Shown piece after piece: positions 27,680 to 36,170 of a stretch of 64,000 bases of DNA. Source of the DNA: Halogranum gelatinilyticum (lineage in GTDB: Archaea; Halobacteriota; Halobacteria; Halobacteriales; Haloferacaceae). The notes under the pieces were generated by a model. The model did not search any database, had not been told where the DNA came from, and saw nothing but the letters and a program-made list of their open reading frames with translations. A program made the translations under genes and the position numbers. The stretch spans positions 62,001-126,000 of the forward strand of contig NZ_FNHL01000006.1 of the NCBI RefSeq assembly GCF_900103715.1, in the 5' to 3' direction. Within the stretch, counting starts at the first letter, position 1, and every line of letters begins with the position of its first letter.

Positions 27680-29779
27680 TCAGAACGCTTGCAGCGAGAC
27701 ATCCTTGTGCTCACCGAGGTATTGTTCGATCTCGCCCTCTCGCCATCCAAGGGGAGAGAGGACGCTCTCTGCGGCTCGGAGTAGTTGCGTACGATAGAAG
27801 TCGGCGTCGTACTCGTCCAATCCCTCGGAGGCAAGCGCAACACGGTCAGATGACTGCTTGCTATCGTCGACAACAACGTACTCCACATCCTGTCCGGGAG
27901 AGCGACTCAACCCCCGGTTCTCTGCTCGCTCCAGCGCAGCAACGTTCCGCGTCGACTGGGTATACTCGTCGAGCGGCTTCGATACACGGTTCTTCACCAC
28001 GAGATCCTCGACATCCACGTCCCCGGTCTGTAGCTTCTGAAGCCACCGCTTCAGTCGCTCACAGACCGCCTTCACATCCCGGTGCTCGTCGAGTGCCGCA
28101 ATCAGGTCCTTCTGCGCCTCTTCGATGAACTGCGGAGTGCTCCGTTGGCGGCACTCGATCCCTCTGAATTTGTAGTCGTCGTCACCGTCGACCTTGCCGA
28201 AGTACTTGGTGAGCGCGCCGGCCTCGGAGTTCCGCATGGGGACGAACGCGACCCAGTCGTAGTGTGCCTCGTGCTCTAATCGGATGCCTACGTCCCCAGA
28301 AATCGCCTCAGCCAACTCGTCGAACGGCGTCTGCTCCTCGCCGTCGACGGGCGTCACCCAGACGGAGTCGACGATCCCGTGGACGACGCGCCAGCCGTGG
28401 GCCTCAAGCATCTCCTTGGTGTCGAGGAGTATCTCACGAGCGAAGGCGTTGATTGCCTCGTGGCACTCGATGCGACCGAACTTCGCGTTCGAGAAGCCCT
28501 GATACCCGAAGCATGAGACCAAGATCCACTTGATTGCGCTTGAGCGCCCTTCCAACTCGGCGACTCGCTCGGGGTCATCTGTCGACCGAAGCTCCTGCTT
28601 GATCGCGTCGCGGTCGGAGATGAGCGGCTCAAGCACGTCCGGCAGGTAGCCCCGCTCGTCACAGATGCAGTAGTCGAGACCAGGGACGTCGTCGCGACCA
28701 GCGTGACACGCACACCGAATCTTCTCGGGACTCACGTTGCGCGTGACGATGATGTTCGGATAGAGCGACGAGAAGTCCAACTCGTGGACGTCCTCGTGGA
28801 CGCCGACGTCGGGTGCGAAGGTGAACCCACCCCGGTCGGCTTCGTGGAGCTGGCGCATCGTCTTGAACTGCTCATGACGCCACGAGTGCCACGGGACCAA
28901 CACCCCACGTTGGCGGGCCTCACGAATCTGAATCGCGGTGAGGATGTTGCCGATTGACGCCCACGCAAGTTCCTGCAGGGGCTTTCCCGACTGCTCGATG
29001 AGGTACAAACACCCATCAAGGTTTGACTGCGACCAGAAGAACGTGTTCGAGCGGTCGATGATGGCCCGTCCGGGCACGTTGTACCGCGCTGGTGAGTGTC
29101 CTACCTGTCCGTAACTCGCGTAGGTCGAATCGGCGGCGAGTTGCTGCCACTCAGGAAGCCGCCCAAGTTGGAACTCCTCAAGACCGAGTCGGTCGGCTGC
29201 CCGGTACAATACTGGAACAATCTCGCTCGTGTTCAGCATCAACACGTCCGGATCTTCTGCGTCGACGGTTCGGGCGAGTTCGGGGAGTACGACCCCCGGT
29301 TCTCCTGTAAGTAGTTCGCCGTCGACGATGATCTCTCTTGGCTCTCCCGAGGCCAACACTTCCTCGTCGATAGCGAGTTCCAGCACAGTCGGCTTCCGTG
29401 ATGGCGTCGCCGACAATCCCTGCTCCAGACAGTAGCGGAACTCTCGCGAGAAGTCCACGTTGTAGAGTCGGTAGTCACCCGGCTGCCCCCACCCAGAGAT
29501 CTCGTGGGCGAGGCTCGTGACGGCGTCAAGACTGTCGACGTCGACTCGCAAGACCGGCTCTGGGTCGTGTCGGAAGCCGATGCGCTCCTCGGCCTCCGTG
29601 GCGTAGACGACGTGTGGATGCTCTCGGAGTGTCGCATAGAGGTCAGTCAAATCCCTACCGCCGTGTGTGGAGACGAACACAGTCGGCGTATACGACGAGT
29701 TACGCTCGCGTTCGACGCCATCTTCGGTGAGTGTCCACTCGACGACGTCGCCGTCGAGATAGTCGATTTTGAACGGCAT
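27680..29779 (-). CDS. polB: Family B DNA polymerase, plasmid/virus type, altered exonuclease and motif C
   Basis: This 699-residue protein has motif A DFSSLYPNII (Asp about 335), motif B KWILVSCFGYQGFSNAKFGR, and motif C VHGIVDSVWV (catalytic-type Asp about 471). The usual motif C is YGDTDS, so the first Asp is replaced by Ile while the second is kept. In the exonuclease half, the expected Asp-rich motif II is VLMLNTSEIVPVLYRAADRL, without the usual Asp, so proofreading is probably lost. It has cysteines after motif A (CACHAGR...CICDERG). It lies just downstream of a DUF8156-like gene and a RecA-like gene, all on the minus strand, and could copy the replicon or act in repair. Confidence 0.85.
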   Translation of the reverse strand: MPFKIDYLDGDVVEWTLTEDGVERERNSSYTPTVFVSTHGGRDLTDLYATLREHPHVVYATEAEERIGFRHDPEPVLRVDVDSLDAVTSLAHEISGWGQPGDYRLYNVDFSREFRYCLEQGLSATPSRKPTVLELAIDEEVLASGEPREIIVDGELLTGEPGVVLPELARTVDAEDPDVLMLNTSEIVPVLYRAADRLGLEEFQLGRLPEWQQLAADSTYASYGQVGHSPARYNVPGRAIIDRSNTFFWSQSNLDGCLYLIEQSGKPLQELAWASIGNILTAIQIREARQRGVLVPWHSWRHEQFKTMRQLHEADRGGFTFAPDVGVHEDVHELDFSSLYPNIIVTRNVSPEKIRCACHAGRDDVPGLDYCICDERGYLPDVLEPLISDRDAIKQELRSTDDPERVAELEGRSSAIKWILVSCFGYQGFSNAKFGRIECHEAINAFAREILLDTKEMLEAHGWRVVHGIVDSVWVTPVDGEEQTPFDELAEAISGDVGIRLEHEAHYDWVAFVPMRNSEAGALTKYFGKVDGDDDYKFRGIECRQRSTPQFIEEAQKDLIAALDEHRDVKAVCERLKRWLQKLQTGDVDVEDLVVKNRVSKPLDEYTQSTRNVAALERAENRGLSRSPGQDVEYVVVDDSKQSSDRVALASEGLDEYDADFYRTQLLRAAESVLSPLGWREGEIEQYLGEHKDVSLQAF

Positions 29780-29785
29780 GGAGAC

Positions 29786-30055
29786 TCACCGCATCGTCTG
29801 GGAGACGGCGAGCTCTTCGACTGTCCGTTCCAGGTCAGCGATGCGCCGCTCGTGTTCGACGAGGACCGACATCAGGAGCGGTATCTCGACCGACTGGTGG
29901 TTGAGGTACCCGGCGGCGTCGGCGTGTGAACGCCCGTGTTCGAACAGCCGGTCGAAGTGTTCGCGGTCATGCTTCCGCAGTGCCCGGCGATACGGAGACC
30001 ACCGCTCTTCGGTCCCTCGGAGCATATCGCGGTACGTCGGATTAGTGCGACCCAA
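29786..30055 (-). CDS. Small haloarchaeal protein encoded beside polB
   Basis: This 89-residue protein starts MGRTNPTYRDMLRGTEERWS and is helical throughout, with many Arg/His in the first half and an acidic coiled end (LVEHERRIADLERTVEEL). It recalls a small family found next to plasmid polymerases in haloarchaea (DUF8156-like, from memory). It overlaps the upstream RecA-like gene by 14 bp and ends 7 bp before polB, so it is in the same operon. A polymerase accessory role is inferred. Confidence 0.6.
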   Translation of the reverse strand: MGRTNPTYRDMLRGTEERWSPYRRALRKHDREHFDRLFEHGRSHADAAGYLNHQSVEIPLLMSVLVEHERRIADLERTVEELAVSQTMR

Positions 30056-30719
30056 CGGGACTCACCTCCGGTGTCGTCGCCGTCGCGAGTGCCGGGTGGC
30101 GCTGTGAAAGCACGCGCTGCCAGAAGGCGAGTGTCGTCTGGACGAGCCCACCCTCGACTGGATAGACGAGCGTCTCGAACTCTTCGCCGGCGAAGCGGGG
30201 CCCGAACTTCGTCATCTCACACTGGACTGTGTGGTCGGCAGCCGAGCGCAGTGGGGCAGTCAACGAGTCAGCCCGAGACTGGGTCACGACGACTGGGACG
30301 TCGTACTCGTCGACGACGTCACCGATGAGGTCGAGGCCTGCCGTCACCAGTCGCTTCCCTTCGCTGCGCCGGACGTCGTCGCCGCGGTAGAACGCGTCGA
30401 ACGACGGAAGGACGATGAGCGACGTCTCGTCATCGACCTCGTCGGCGAGGTCGCGAAGGAGGCTCTGGTGTTGCCACGGCGTGAACGCTCGGGCGACATG
30501 GATGCGTTCGAGGGTTCGCATACTTGGAGCGACCTGTGCGAGTGTTCTGGTCGTACTGTTGCCCTTTGCATCGACCCAGACAGCCGAGCCGTCGTCGACG
30601 AGGATGTGGTCAAGGACGAGCGACTGGAGTGCGCCCGTAATGCGGTCGTCCGAATTGAGCAGCGTCACACCCGAGTCGAGTGTCGGGAGTGCTGGCGTGT
30701 CAGGTGGTCTGTGGTTCAT
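30042..30719 (-). CDS. RecA/RadA-like paralogue lacking Walker A
   Basis: About 225 residues from ATG 30719, the start that fits a leaderless transcript from the TATA-like box near 30748. A TTG at 30737 is also open. RecA-fold signatures are MRTLERIHVARAFTPWQHQS, a hydrophobic Walker B strand SLIVLPSFDAFY, and VPVVVTQSRADSLT, all as in RadA/RadB. The region where GxxGxGKT is expected reads SGVTLLNSDDRITGALQSLV, so ATP binding is doubtful. It may be a mediator or regulatory paralogue. It shares a 55-bp promoter block with the orc1 gene at 30792-31793. Confidence 0.65.
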   Translation of the reverse strand: MNHRPPDTPALPTLDSGVTLLNSDDRITGALQSLVLDHILVDDGSAVWVDAKGNSTTRTLAQVAPSMRTLERIHVARAFTPWQHQSLLRDLADEVDDETSLIVLPSFDAFYRGDDVRRSEGKRLVTAGLDLIGDVVDEYDVPVVVTQSRADSLTAPLRSAADHTVQCEMTKFGPRFAGEEFETLVYPVEGGLVQTTLAFWQRVLSQRHPALATATTPEVSPVGSH

Positions 30720-30729
30720 CACAGTCACA

Positions 30730-30784
30730 CCGTTCAACGGAGATACACATAGGCAAGGGCGAGCGGCTTCCGATTCTTCCGATA
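30730..30784 (-). promoter_or_regulatory. Promoter/operator block A upstream of the RecA-like gene
   Basis: On the plus strand it begins ACCGTTCAACGG and ends TTCCGATTCTTCCGAT. A nearly ungapped copy lies at 31800-31855 before orc1. Read on the minus strand it has two tandem 9-bp units (ATCGGAAGA, then ATCGGAAGC), then about 18 bp, then a TATG-type TATA box 27 nt before ATG 30719. Confidence 0.6.
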
Positions 30785-30791
30785 GCGGGAT

Positions 30792-31793
30792 TCAGCGAAC
30801 TCGGTACGTTCGCGCACGGTTCTTTCCCTCCGAGACGACGAGGCGGTACTGGTTCATCTTCGAGAGGTAGTTTCGGACGGTGCGCTTCGTCTTCGGCTCG
30901 TCGACGCGCTCGGTGTAGTGCTCGTAGAGTTCGCCCGGCGACAGTTCTCCCTCGTCCTGTAAAATCTCGTAGAGGGCGTGCTGGTGCGGCGTTAATTGGC
31001 TCACCGCTTTCTGCCGGACTTCCTGCTTCCCACCGGGGATCGCGTCGTGGAGAATCTCGTTCGTAATCGTGTCTGCACCCTCCTGGTCGGCCCGTCGTGC
31101 AGCGTTCCGCAGAATGCCGATTGCGACCCGTGCGTCGCCGGCGGCGCCGTCGGCAATCAGCGCTAACTGTTGCTTTCCGATAACGTCTTCCGAAAGTCCC
31201 CACCGAACGCGAGCTTCGAGGATGGAGACGAGTTCGTCGAGGTGATACTTCTCGAAGCGAATTCGCGTACAACTCTGCAGGCGGCTCGTGAGTCGGCCAT
31301 CGAGCTGTGAGAATAAGTCCTTCTCACGGTTGGCCATCATCACCATCGAAATATTCCGCGCTCGATAGAGGTCGTAAAGGACGCTCTTGTCCTCCAACTG
31401 GTCGACCTCGTCAAGAACGACGACGTATTGGGGACCATCGTACTGCTGGAGTCGTTCGAGCAGTTCGTCCTTCGGCGTCGACCGGCGATGGATGTCGACC
31501 GTCTTTCCGATTCCCTCGAGGACACGGTAGAGTACGCGAAAGCGCGTGTAGTCCTGCCAGCAGTTAATGTACTGTGAGTTGATGTCGAGGACGTTCTCCC
31601 GGAGTTTCTCGACGGTGAACTGCGCGATACAGGTCTTTCCTGCGCCTGATGGACCTGTGAGGAGTGTTGTCTGGGCGGCTTCACCGTCCATGATGGGCCG
31701 CAGAGCGTTCGAGAGATGGTTGACCTCTTGGTTGCGATGCTCGACCTCTCGGGGGATGAACTCCGGTTGCAGTACACGAGCATCGGTGATCAT
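30792..31793 (-). CDS. orc1: Orc1/Cdc6 replication initiator (first copy)
   Basis: This 333-residue protein starts at ATG 31793, supported by a TATA-like box about 27 nt upstream; a TTG at 31808 is open. It has Walker A GPSGAGKT, Walker B VVVLDEVDQL, sensor 1 MVMMANREKDLF, the arginine-rich SRLQSCTRIRFEKY segment, and a C-terminal winged helix (TPHQHALYEILQDEGELSPG). It lies 54-73 bp upstream of the RecA-like gene with its own promoter. The nearest origin-like repeats in the window belong to the second initiator, so this copy may act elsewhere or mainly as a regulator. Confidence 0.9.
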   Translation of the reverse strand: MITDARVLQPEFIPREVEHRNQEVNHLSNALRPIMDGEAAQTTLLTGPSGAGKTCIAQFTVEKLRENVLDINSQYINCWQDYTRFRVLYRVLEGIGKTVDIHRRSTPKDELLERLQQYDGPQYVVVLDEVDQLEDKSVLYDLYRARNISMVMMANREKDLFSQLDGRLTSRLQSCTRIRFEKYHLDELVSILEARVRWGLSEDVIGKQQLALIADGAAGDARVAIGILRNAARRADQEGADTITNEILHDAIPGGKQEVRQKAVSQLTPHQHALYEILQDEGELSPGELYEHYTERVDEPKTKRTVRNYLSKMNQYRLVVSEGKNRARTYRVR

Positions 31794-31799
31794 ACGCAG

Positions 31800-31855
31800 A
31801 CCGTTCAACAGGGAACGACATAAGCGGAAGTGGGTTGTTTCCGATTCTTCTGATT
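31800..31855 (-). promoter_or_regulatory. Promoter/operator block B upstream of orc1 (first copy)
   Basis: This is a second copy of the block at 30730-30784, with the same spacing. It begins ACCGTTCAACAGG and ends TTCCGATTCTTCTGATT on the plus strand. ACATAAG (31818-31824), read as CTTATGT on the minus strand, is the TATA-like box. Confidence 0.6.
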
Positions 31856-31917
31856 CCGTGAGACAGTGAACAGACCCGTCCGAGGTTTCATGTACTCTAT
31901 CGCCGATTCTCTATCTA

Positions 31918-32151
31918 ATGCGTCATTCCCAAACGCCGCTCACACCACGTGAGGAAGATGCGTTCAAGCGTATCCGGGAAGTCTTTGACGAGAGTGATGC
32001 AGCCAGTCATCGCGACGCTCTCACAGAGGCACTAGCAGCGCGAATGTTTGAGGAAGACGAGTCGGAGTACTTGGTGGAGCAACTCCTCTCGAAGGGATAT
32101 CTGTACGCTGTCCACGAGGAAGTCCGCATTACGGGTGGGCTAGAGCTGTAG
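31918..32151 (+). CDS. Small winged-helix-like protein, paralogue of the gene at 51499-51735
   Basis: This 77-residue acidic protein has LTPREEDAFKRIREVFDESD, a helical middle, and the end EYLVEQLLSKGYLYAVHEEV then RITGGLEL. The second paralogue ends HDLLEQLLLKGYLYEATGGL then RITG, so the C-terminal half is clearly shared. It is likely a DNA-binding mini winged helix. It diverges from orc1 across 124 bp that contain promoter block B. Confidence 0.6.
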   Translation: MRHSQTPLTPREEDAFKRIREVFDESDAASHRDALTEALAARMFEEDESEYLVEQLLSKGYLYAVHEEVRITGGLEL

Positions 32152-32364
32152 ATCAAGAGCGAATGCTGTGGTTATCTACACTTGCAGGCAGAGGACTGGT
32201 TCCGAAGTATACCCACACATATACGGAGTATATGGACACGGCGGGTACTGAGTAACAAGTCTACTTCTCTCACTGATTGTTACGTACTCAGCTCCTCGCC
32301 ACGCGTACGTATACTACCTATAAAAACAACTATACCAACAGCACCTGATGAGGACAGTAGTGAA

Positions 32365-33510
32365 ATGACACGGAGAGAACTTCCGGACGATGCACCAGGG
32401 AAGTACGTTCCGTACCATCCGAACCCGTACTATTCGCCGGAGCCGCTCCCGATAGAGCCGAAGCCCCAGATATCTGACCAGACACGCGACCTCGTCACCG
32501 ATGCTGCGTACCAGATTGGTCGTGTCGATGGTATTAGTTCGACAGTGGATTTCGCTGCAGTTCTCTACACATCTCTCATCCGCATTGAGGCAGTCGAGTC
32601 AGTGCGTATCGAGGGTGCGGAAGTTGAATACCAAGACGTCGAAGCGTATCACACACAGAATCCCTCAGGTGAGTCCGATACGACGGTCGAGAAGGATCTG
32701 AAGGAGGCACTCAACTACGAGAACGCACTGACCTATGGCCTCGAAAGACTCAACGAAGGAGATCCGATTACTCTCAAACTCATCAAGGAACTTCACTCGA
32801 TGATTCTCGAGGACGTCCGCAACGACGGCGACGTCGTCGGCAACTTCCGTGACCACTTGGTTCATCTGACGAGTCCGAGGCTAGGACAACGTCCGTTCGT
32901 ACCACCGACTCCAGCGGGTCTGAGTGGACTCATGCAGTCGCTCGAATCCTACATCCACATGGGTGGACAGCATCATCCGCTCGTCGACGCCGCAATAATC
33001 CACTACTTCTTCGAGACAGTGCATCCGTTTTCAGACGGAAACGGCAGATTGGGTCGGCTCCTCATTATTCTCTATCTGGTGAGCGAGGGCTATCTCGAGA
33101 GCCCGTATATCTATCCAAGCGCGTACTTCAACCGCCACAAGGTAGAGTACGTCGAACGGATGCGTGCAGTGAGCGAGCAGGGAGAGTGGGACGAGTGGAT
33201 CGCGTTCTTTGTTGAAGGCCTGCGGAGTCAAGCAGAGACTTCGTACGAGCGCACGCATCAGCTCCGTGAGCTACAGAAACGGTACGAGAGGGAGTACCCG
33301 GGCAGCACAAACACAGCGAAATTCGCTCGGCAGCTACTCCAGTATCCGTACTTCACAGCACCAGACCTCGTCGAGTATCTCGATGTCTCGCGTCGCACCG
33401 CCTACAAAGTCGTCGACGATCTCGAGGCCGATGGCCTCATCGAGGAAGTGACCGGGAAACAACGTGGGAAGGAGTACAAGGCAGTCGATGTGTTCGATAT
33501 CCTCGAGTAG
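32365..33510 (+). CDS. Fic-family AMP transferase-like protein with N-terminal inhibitory motif
   Basis: This 381-residue protein starts at ATG 32365; the frame is open from 32182, but that part has non-coding composition. The Fic active-site loop is HPFSDGNGRLGR (His220 is the catalytic position). SVRIEG at 79-84 matches the (S/T)xxxE(G/N) inhibitory helix, so self-inhibition is expected. A C-terminal winged helix (PDLVEYLDVSRRTAYKVVDD) may bind DNA and autoregulate. Fic proteins usually attach AMP to proteins. In plasmid regions they can act as toxins or stabilisers. The target is unknown. Confidence 0.88.
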   Translation: MTRRELPDDAPGKYVPYHPNPYYSPEPLPIEPKPQISDQTRDLVTDAAYQIGRVDGISSTVDFAAVLYTSLIRIEAVESVRIEGAEVEYQDVEAYHTQNPSGESDTTVEKDLKEALNYENALTYGLERLNEGDPITLKLIKELHSMILEDVRNDGDVVGNFRDHLVHLTSPRLGQRPFVPPTPAGLSGLMQSLESYIHMGGQHHPLVDAAIIHYFFETVHPFSDGNGRLGRLLIILYLVSEGYLESPYIYPSAYFNRHKVEYVERMRAVSEQGEWDEWIAFFVEGLRSQAETSYERTHQLRELQKRYEREYPGSTNTAKFARQLLQYPYFTAPDLVEYLDVSRRTAYKVVDDLEADGLIEEVTGKQRGKEYKAVDVFDILE

Positions 33511-33682
33511 TCGGTCTTCCCCGTATCCGAACCCAATCCCGATTTCGATCATCCAAGATCCTCTCGTGGGGCCGTCAGTGCAACCGCTCCGCCACAGAAC
33601 TCAGGATTCAGAAACAGCTAGCCGAGAATGTTTTGTAAGGTACTGAGAATACTCTATCAAGTCTATTACATTCTGTTACAAT

Positions 33683-34071
33683 GTGTTATATGTGCCAGTC
33701 GACTTTGAGAACTACCAGCCATCGGACCTTCCCGGTGCGAACACGAATGGACGGAAGATTCTTCGATTCCTTGCAGCGTCCCCAGAGACTGGCTATCGAG
33801 CAGGCGAGATTGCCGAAGCGCTTGAACTCCCGCGAGGAAGCGTTGGCACGACGCTAGGTCGGCTCCACGACCAGGGGTTTGTGCGTCTAAGGGCAAGTAT
33901 TGGGCAATCAATCCTGATGCGTACGACGCACACACAGCGAGTTTGATTGGCCTCGCGGCCGTGAACGAGCAGTTCGAGGGCGATTACTACGATGAGAATC
34001 CAGATTGGGACGCGAATCTCCCAGACCTTGAGGAGTATGAAGAGACAGATGCTGATTCGGAGCAGGCCTGA
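33683..34071 (+). pseudogene. Frameshifted winged-helix antitoxin
   Basis: The first part reads FENYQPSDLPGANTNGRKIL, then GEIAEALELPRGSVGTTLGR and HDQGFVR, a winged helix. Near 33888-33892 the sense continues in another frame as KGKYWAINPDAYDAHTASLI and then an acidic end to TGA at 34069-34071. This fits one small insertion or deletion. It matches the antitoxin type that precedes PemK/MazF-like toxins in haloarchaea. The start may be ATG 33683 or a GTG a few codons later. Confidence 0.6.
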
Positions 34072-34127
34072 TGCCTGAGCGCGGCGTAATCGTCGTCGCA
34101 GCGGATCCATTCGGGCACATTCCTTGA
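34071..34127 (+). pseudogene. Remnant of a PemK/MazF-like toxin start
   Basis: ATG 34071 overlaps the antitoxin stop (TGATG) and reads MPERGVIVVAADPFGHIP, then TGA. The start resembles PemK/MazF-type toxins (RGDVVLAADPF and similar), whose body is missing here. With the frameshifted antitoxin, this indicates a decayed toxin-antitoxin pair. Confidence 0.5.
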
Positions 34128-34208
34128 CGTCCATATTTCATTAACTACGCAGTTGCCACCAGAATACTGGAAACAGTGGTGTGTGATGGAGTCGATGATG
34201 GTGCCGTA

Positions 34209-34256
34209 TTAACCAACGCAAGACAGTGAATACAATTTTGTTGGTTAATTGTATTC
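34209..34256. repeat. Palindromic element 1 (TTAACCAAC / GTTGGTTAA)
   Basis: TTAACCAAC (34209-34217) pairs with GTTGGTTAA (34240-34248), and GAATACAA (34228-34235) with TTGTATTC (34249-34256). It lies between the decayed toxin and the 3' end of the second orc1. Its reverse complement resembles the element at 51407-51449. The remaining sequence from 34128 to 34330 holds no gene. Confidence 0.6.
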
Positions 34257-34330
34257 GGACGTCAAAGCGTCCATAACGTCAGTTTAGTCGTGAGAGGATG
34301 TCACCACAGCTGTGGCTGACTGATCAGGCT

Positions 34331-35617
34331 CTACGCCATGTCGCGGATGACGTCAGCGCCGCCGGCGAGCCGGTCGTCAGAGTTGGGGAGATTCTCGATG
34401 GCGGTTTCGATACCGACAGCGAGTGAGTAGCGGTTCGTAACGCCCTTGCCCTGTCCTCGTCCAGTTGTCTTCTTCTTGAGGATATTCGAGTGCGAGAGAT
34501 TATTTAGCTTCTCTCGGTAGCGACGGTCAGAGAGGCTCTCGACGCCGTACCGAGAGCAGATTTGTTTGTGATAGTCGTAGAGCTTGTTCGTCTCTATCCA
34601 CTTTGCGTCGTCACGAACTGTGTAGTACGTGACGGCCATGAGCGCAATCTTCGCGTGTGTCGGCAGGGAATCGATTCCTCGTTCGACAGCCCGCCGTTCG
34701 ATATAGTCACGTGCATCACGAACGTGTTGTTCCGTTACGAATTGCTCTCCAGCGTCGTCGGCGAGCCGGCAGGCCCGGAAGAGTAACTTGATTGCCTGAC
34801 GTGCGTCCCCCGAGTCGGCTGCTGCATAAGCTGCTGCCAGCGGGATAACGTCCGATTCGAGTACACCGCTAACCAGGACTGTACCATCAATCCCATTAGT
34901 CGCGACGGTGGGGCGAGAGTCCTCAGCAGCTTCGTCGACGAAGTCTGTATCTGTGAGTCCCTTCGCTGCGCGGCGGGCGAGAATTGCGCGGAGTTGATTA
35001 GCGTCGTAAGGAGAGAACTCGATTTCGTCTTCTCCGAGTGAAGAACGAACGTCTGCATTCAGATTCTCCCGGAACTGCAGATCGTTCGTGATACCGATGA
35101 TGGAGAGTCGGACGTCTTCAAGCTCAAGTCGGGGGAGTTCGTACAGTACGTAATCGTCATCACCGATGGCGTCGATCTCGTCAAGAACCAATATGATAGT
35201 GCCACCAATTCTGCGGATTTCCGTGGTGACCATCTCGAAGAGCGCCTTTTTTTGGTGGCCCTTCGGGAGCTCGGCACCAGGACCTCGGAGCTCCTTCACG
35301 AGGTGGGTGAGCAGGTGATAGGACTTGTCCAAGCCTTTGCATTTGACGTTCACCACAGTGACGTCGATCCCCTTGTCATCGGCGAAGCTCTGTAGTTGGT
35401 GGGTTTTGAGGTTGATTGCCGCCGTTTTTCCCTGCCCGGTGGGGCCATATACGAATACGTTGAGCGGCGTTGACCCCAAAGTGGCGGGACGGAGGGCACT
35501 GTGGAGTTCGTCGAGTTCCATCTCGCGCTCTGGAAGCTCACGGGGACGGTAACCCTTGTTTGGGTTCAGCACGTCCATGTCGTCGAAAATTGTCTGCTCC
35601 TCGCCGAACTCTCGCAT
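34331..35617 (-). CDS. orc1: Orc1/Cdc6 replication initiator (second copy)
   Basis: This 428-residue protein starts at ATG 35617. It has Walker A GPTGQGKTAA, Walker B TIILVLDEIDAIGDD, sensor 1 LSIIGITNDLQFREN, and a C-terminal winged helix (AKIALMAVTYYTVRDDAKWI; YRYREKLNNLSHSNIL-type segment). The N-terminus has the typical FDDMDVLNPNKGYRPRELPE. It lies directly beside an array of origin-box-like repeats (35653-36034), so it very likely starts replication there. A TATA-like AATAACTAACAATC region precedes it. Confidence 0.92.
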   Translation of the reverse strand: MREFGEEQTIFDDMDVLNPNKGYRPRELPEREMELDELHSALRPATLGSTPLNVFVYGPTGQGKTAAINLKTHQLQSFADDKGIDVTVVNVKCKGLDKSYHLLTHLVKELRGPGAELPKGHQKKALFEMVTTEIRRIGGTIILVLDEIDAIGDDDYVLYELPRLELEDVRLSIIGITNDLQFRENLNADVRSSLGEDEIEFSPYDANQLRAILARRAAKGLTDTDFVDEAAEDSRPTVATNGIDGTVLVSGVLESDVIPLAAAYAAADSGDARQAIKLLFRACRLADDAGEQFVTEQHVRDARDYIERRAVERGIDSLPTHAKIALMAVTYYTVRDDAKWIETNKLYDYHKQICSRYGVESLSDRRYREKLNNLSHSNILKKKTTGRGQGKGVTNRYSLAVGIETAIENLPNSDDRLAGGADVIRDMA

Positions 35618-35652
35618 GGATGGTGTATAGATTGTTAGTTATTTAAATCCCC

Positions 35653-36034
35653 CATGTCCAGTGACGTCAATGAGGGGGTATCATGTCCAATGATGATTCC
35701 GATCAAGACTGTGTAGGAGGGAGAGGGGGGTACGTCCAGTGTAATCCCCTCGAAGATTGGAGGTGATTCGCTCGCTAACTATTGTATCGGAAAATGCTAA
35801 GTAACACCCAATTCAACCGTACCCTTACTGGTTAGAGAACCGATTGAATGAACTGTTCTGACGCGTGAATACTCTGTATAGTACACTGGACGCACCCCCT
35901 CTCCCCGTTGTTTCTTCGATTGCTACCATAGGCTTCTATTTGGCACCGGCTCATTGGACGCACCCCCCTCTCCGAGTACTTCGTTCTGGATAGATTCTGC
36001 TCATCTCGTACACTGGACGCACCCCTCCCTCCCT
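35653..36034. other. Replication origin with origin-recognition-box-like repeats
   Basis: Three plus-strand boxes share the core ACTGGACGC followed by a C-rich tract: 35885-35906, 35953-35973 (ATTGGACGC) and 36012-36034. On the left the boxes are inverted: a full one with GAGGGGGGTACGTCCAGTGT at 35723-35742, and a weaker one with GTCCAGTGACGTCAATGAGG near 35656-35675. The two orientations face an AT-rich stretch of about 35762-35880. This is the arrangement of archaeal Orc1 origins (ORBs around an unwinding element), and orc1 starts 36 bp away. Confidence 0.8.
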
Positions 36035-36170
36035 AAGCACTGGTTACAACGATGAGCTAGTATTAACAGAATGTGTAACGGTGATGAGTTAGCAGAAACT
36101 GAAGCTCGAACGCCGCGAATCGCGCTAGTCCTGTTTCGTGGAAGTGCTCAGTATCGAGTTGGAAAGAGAC

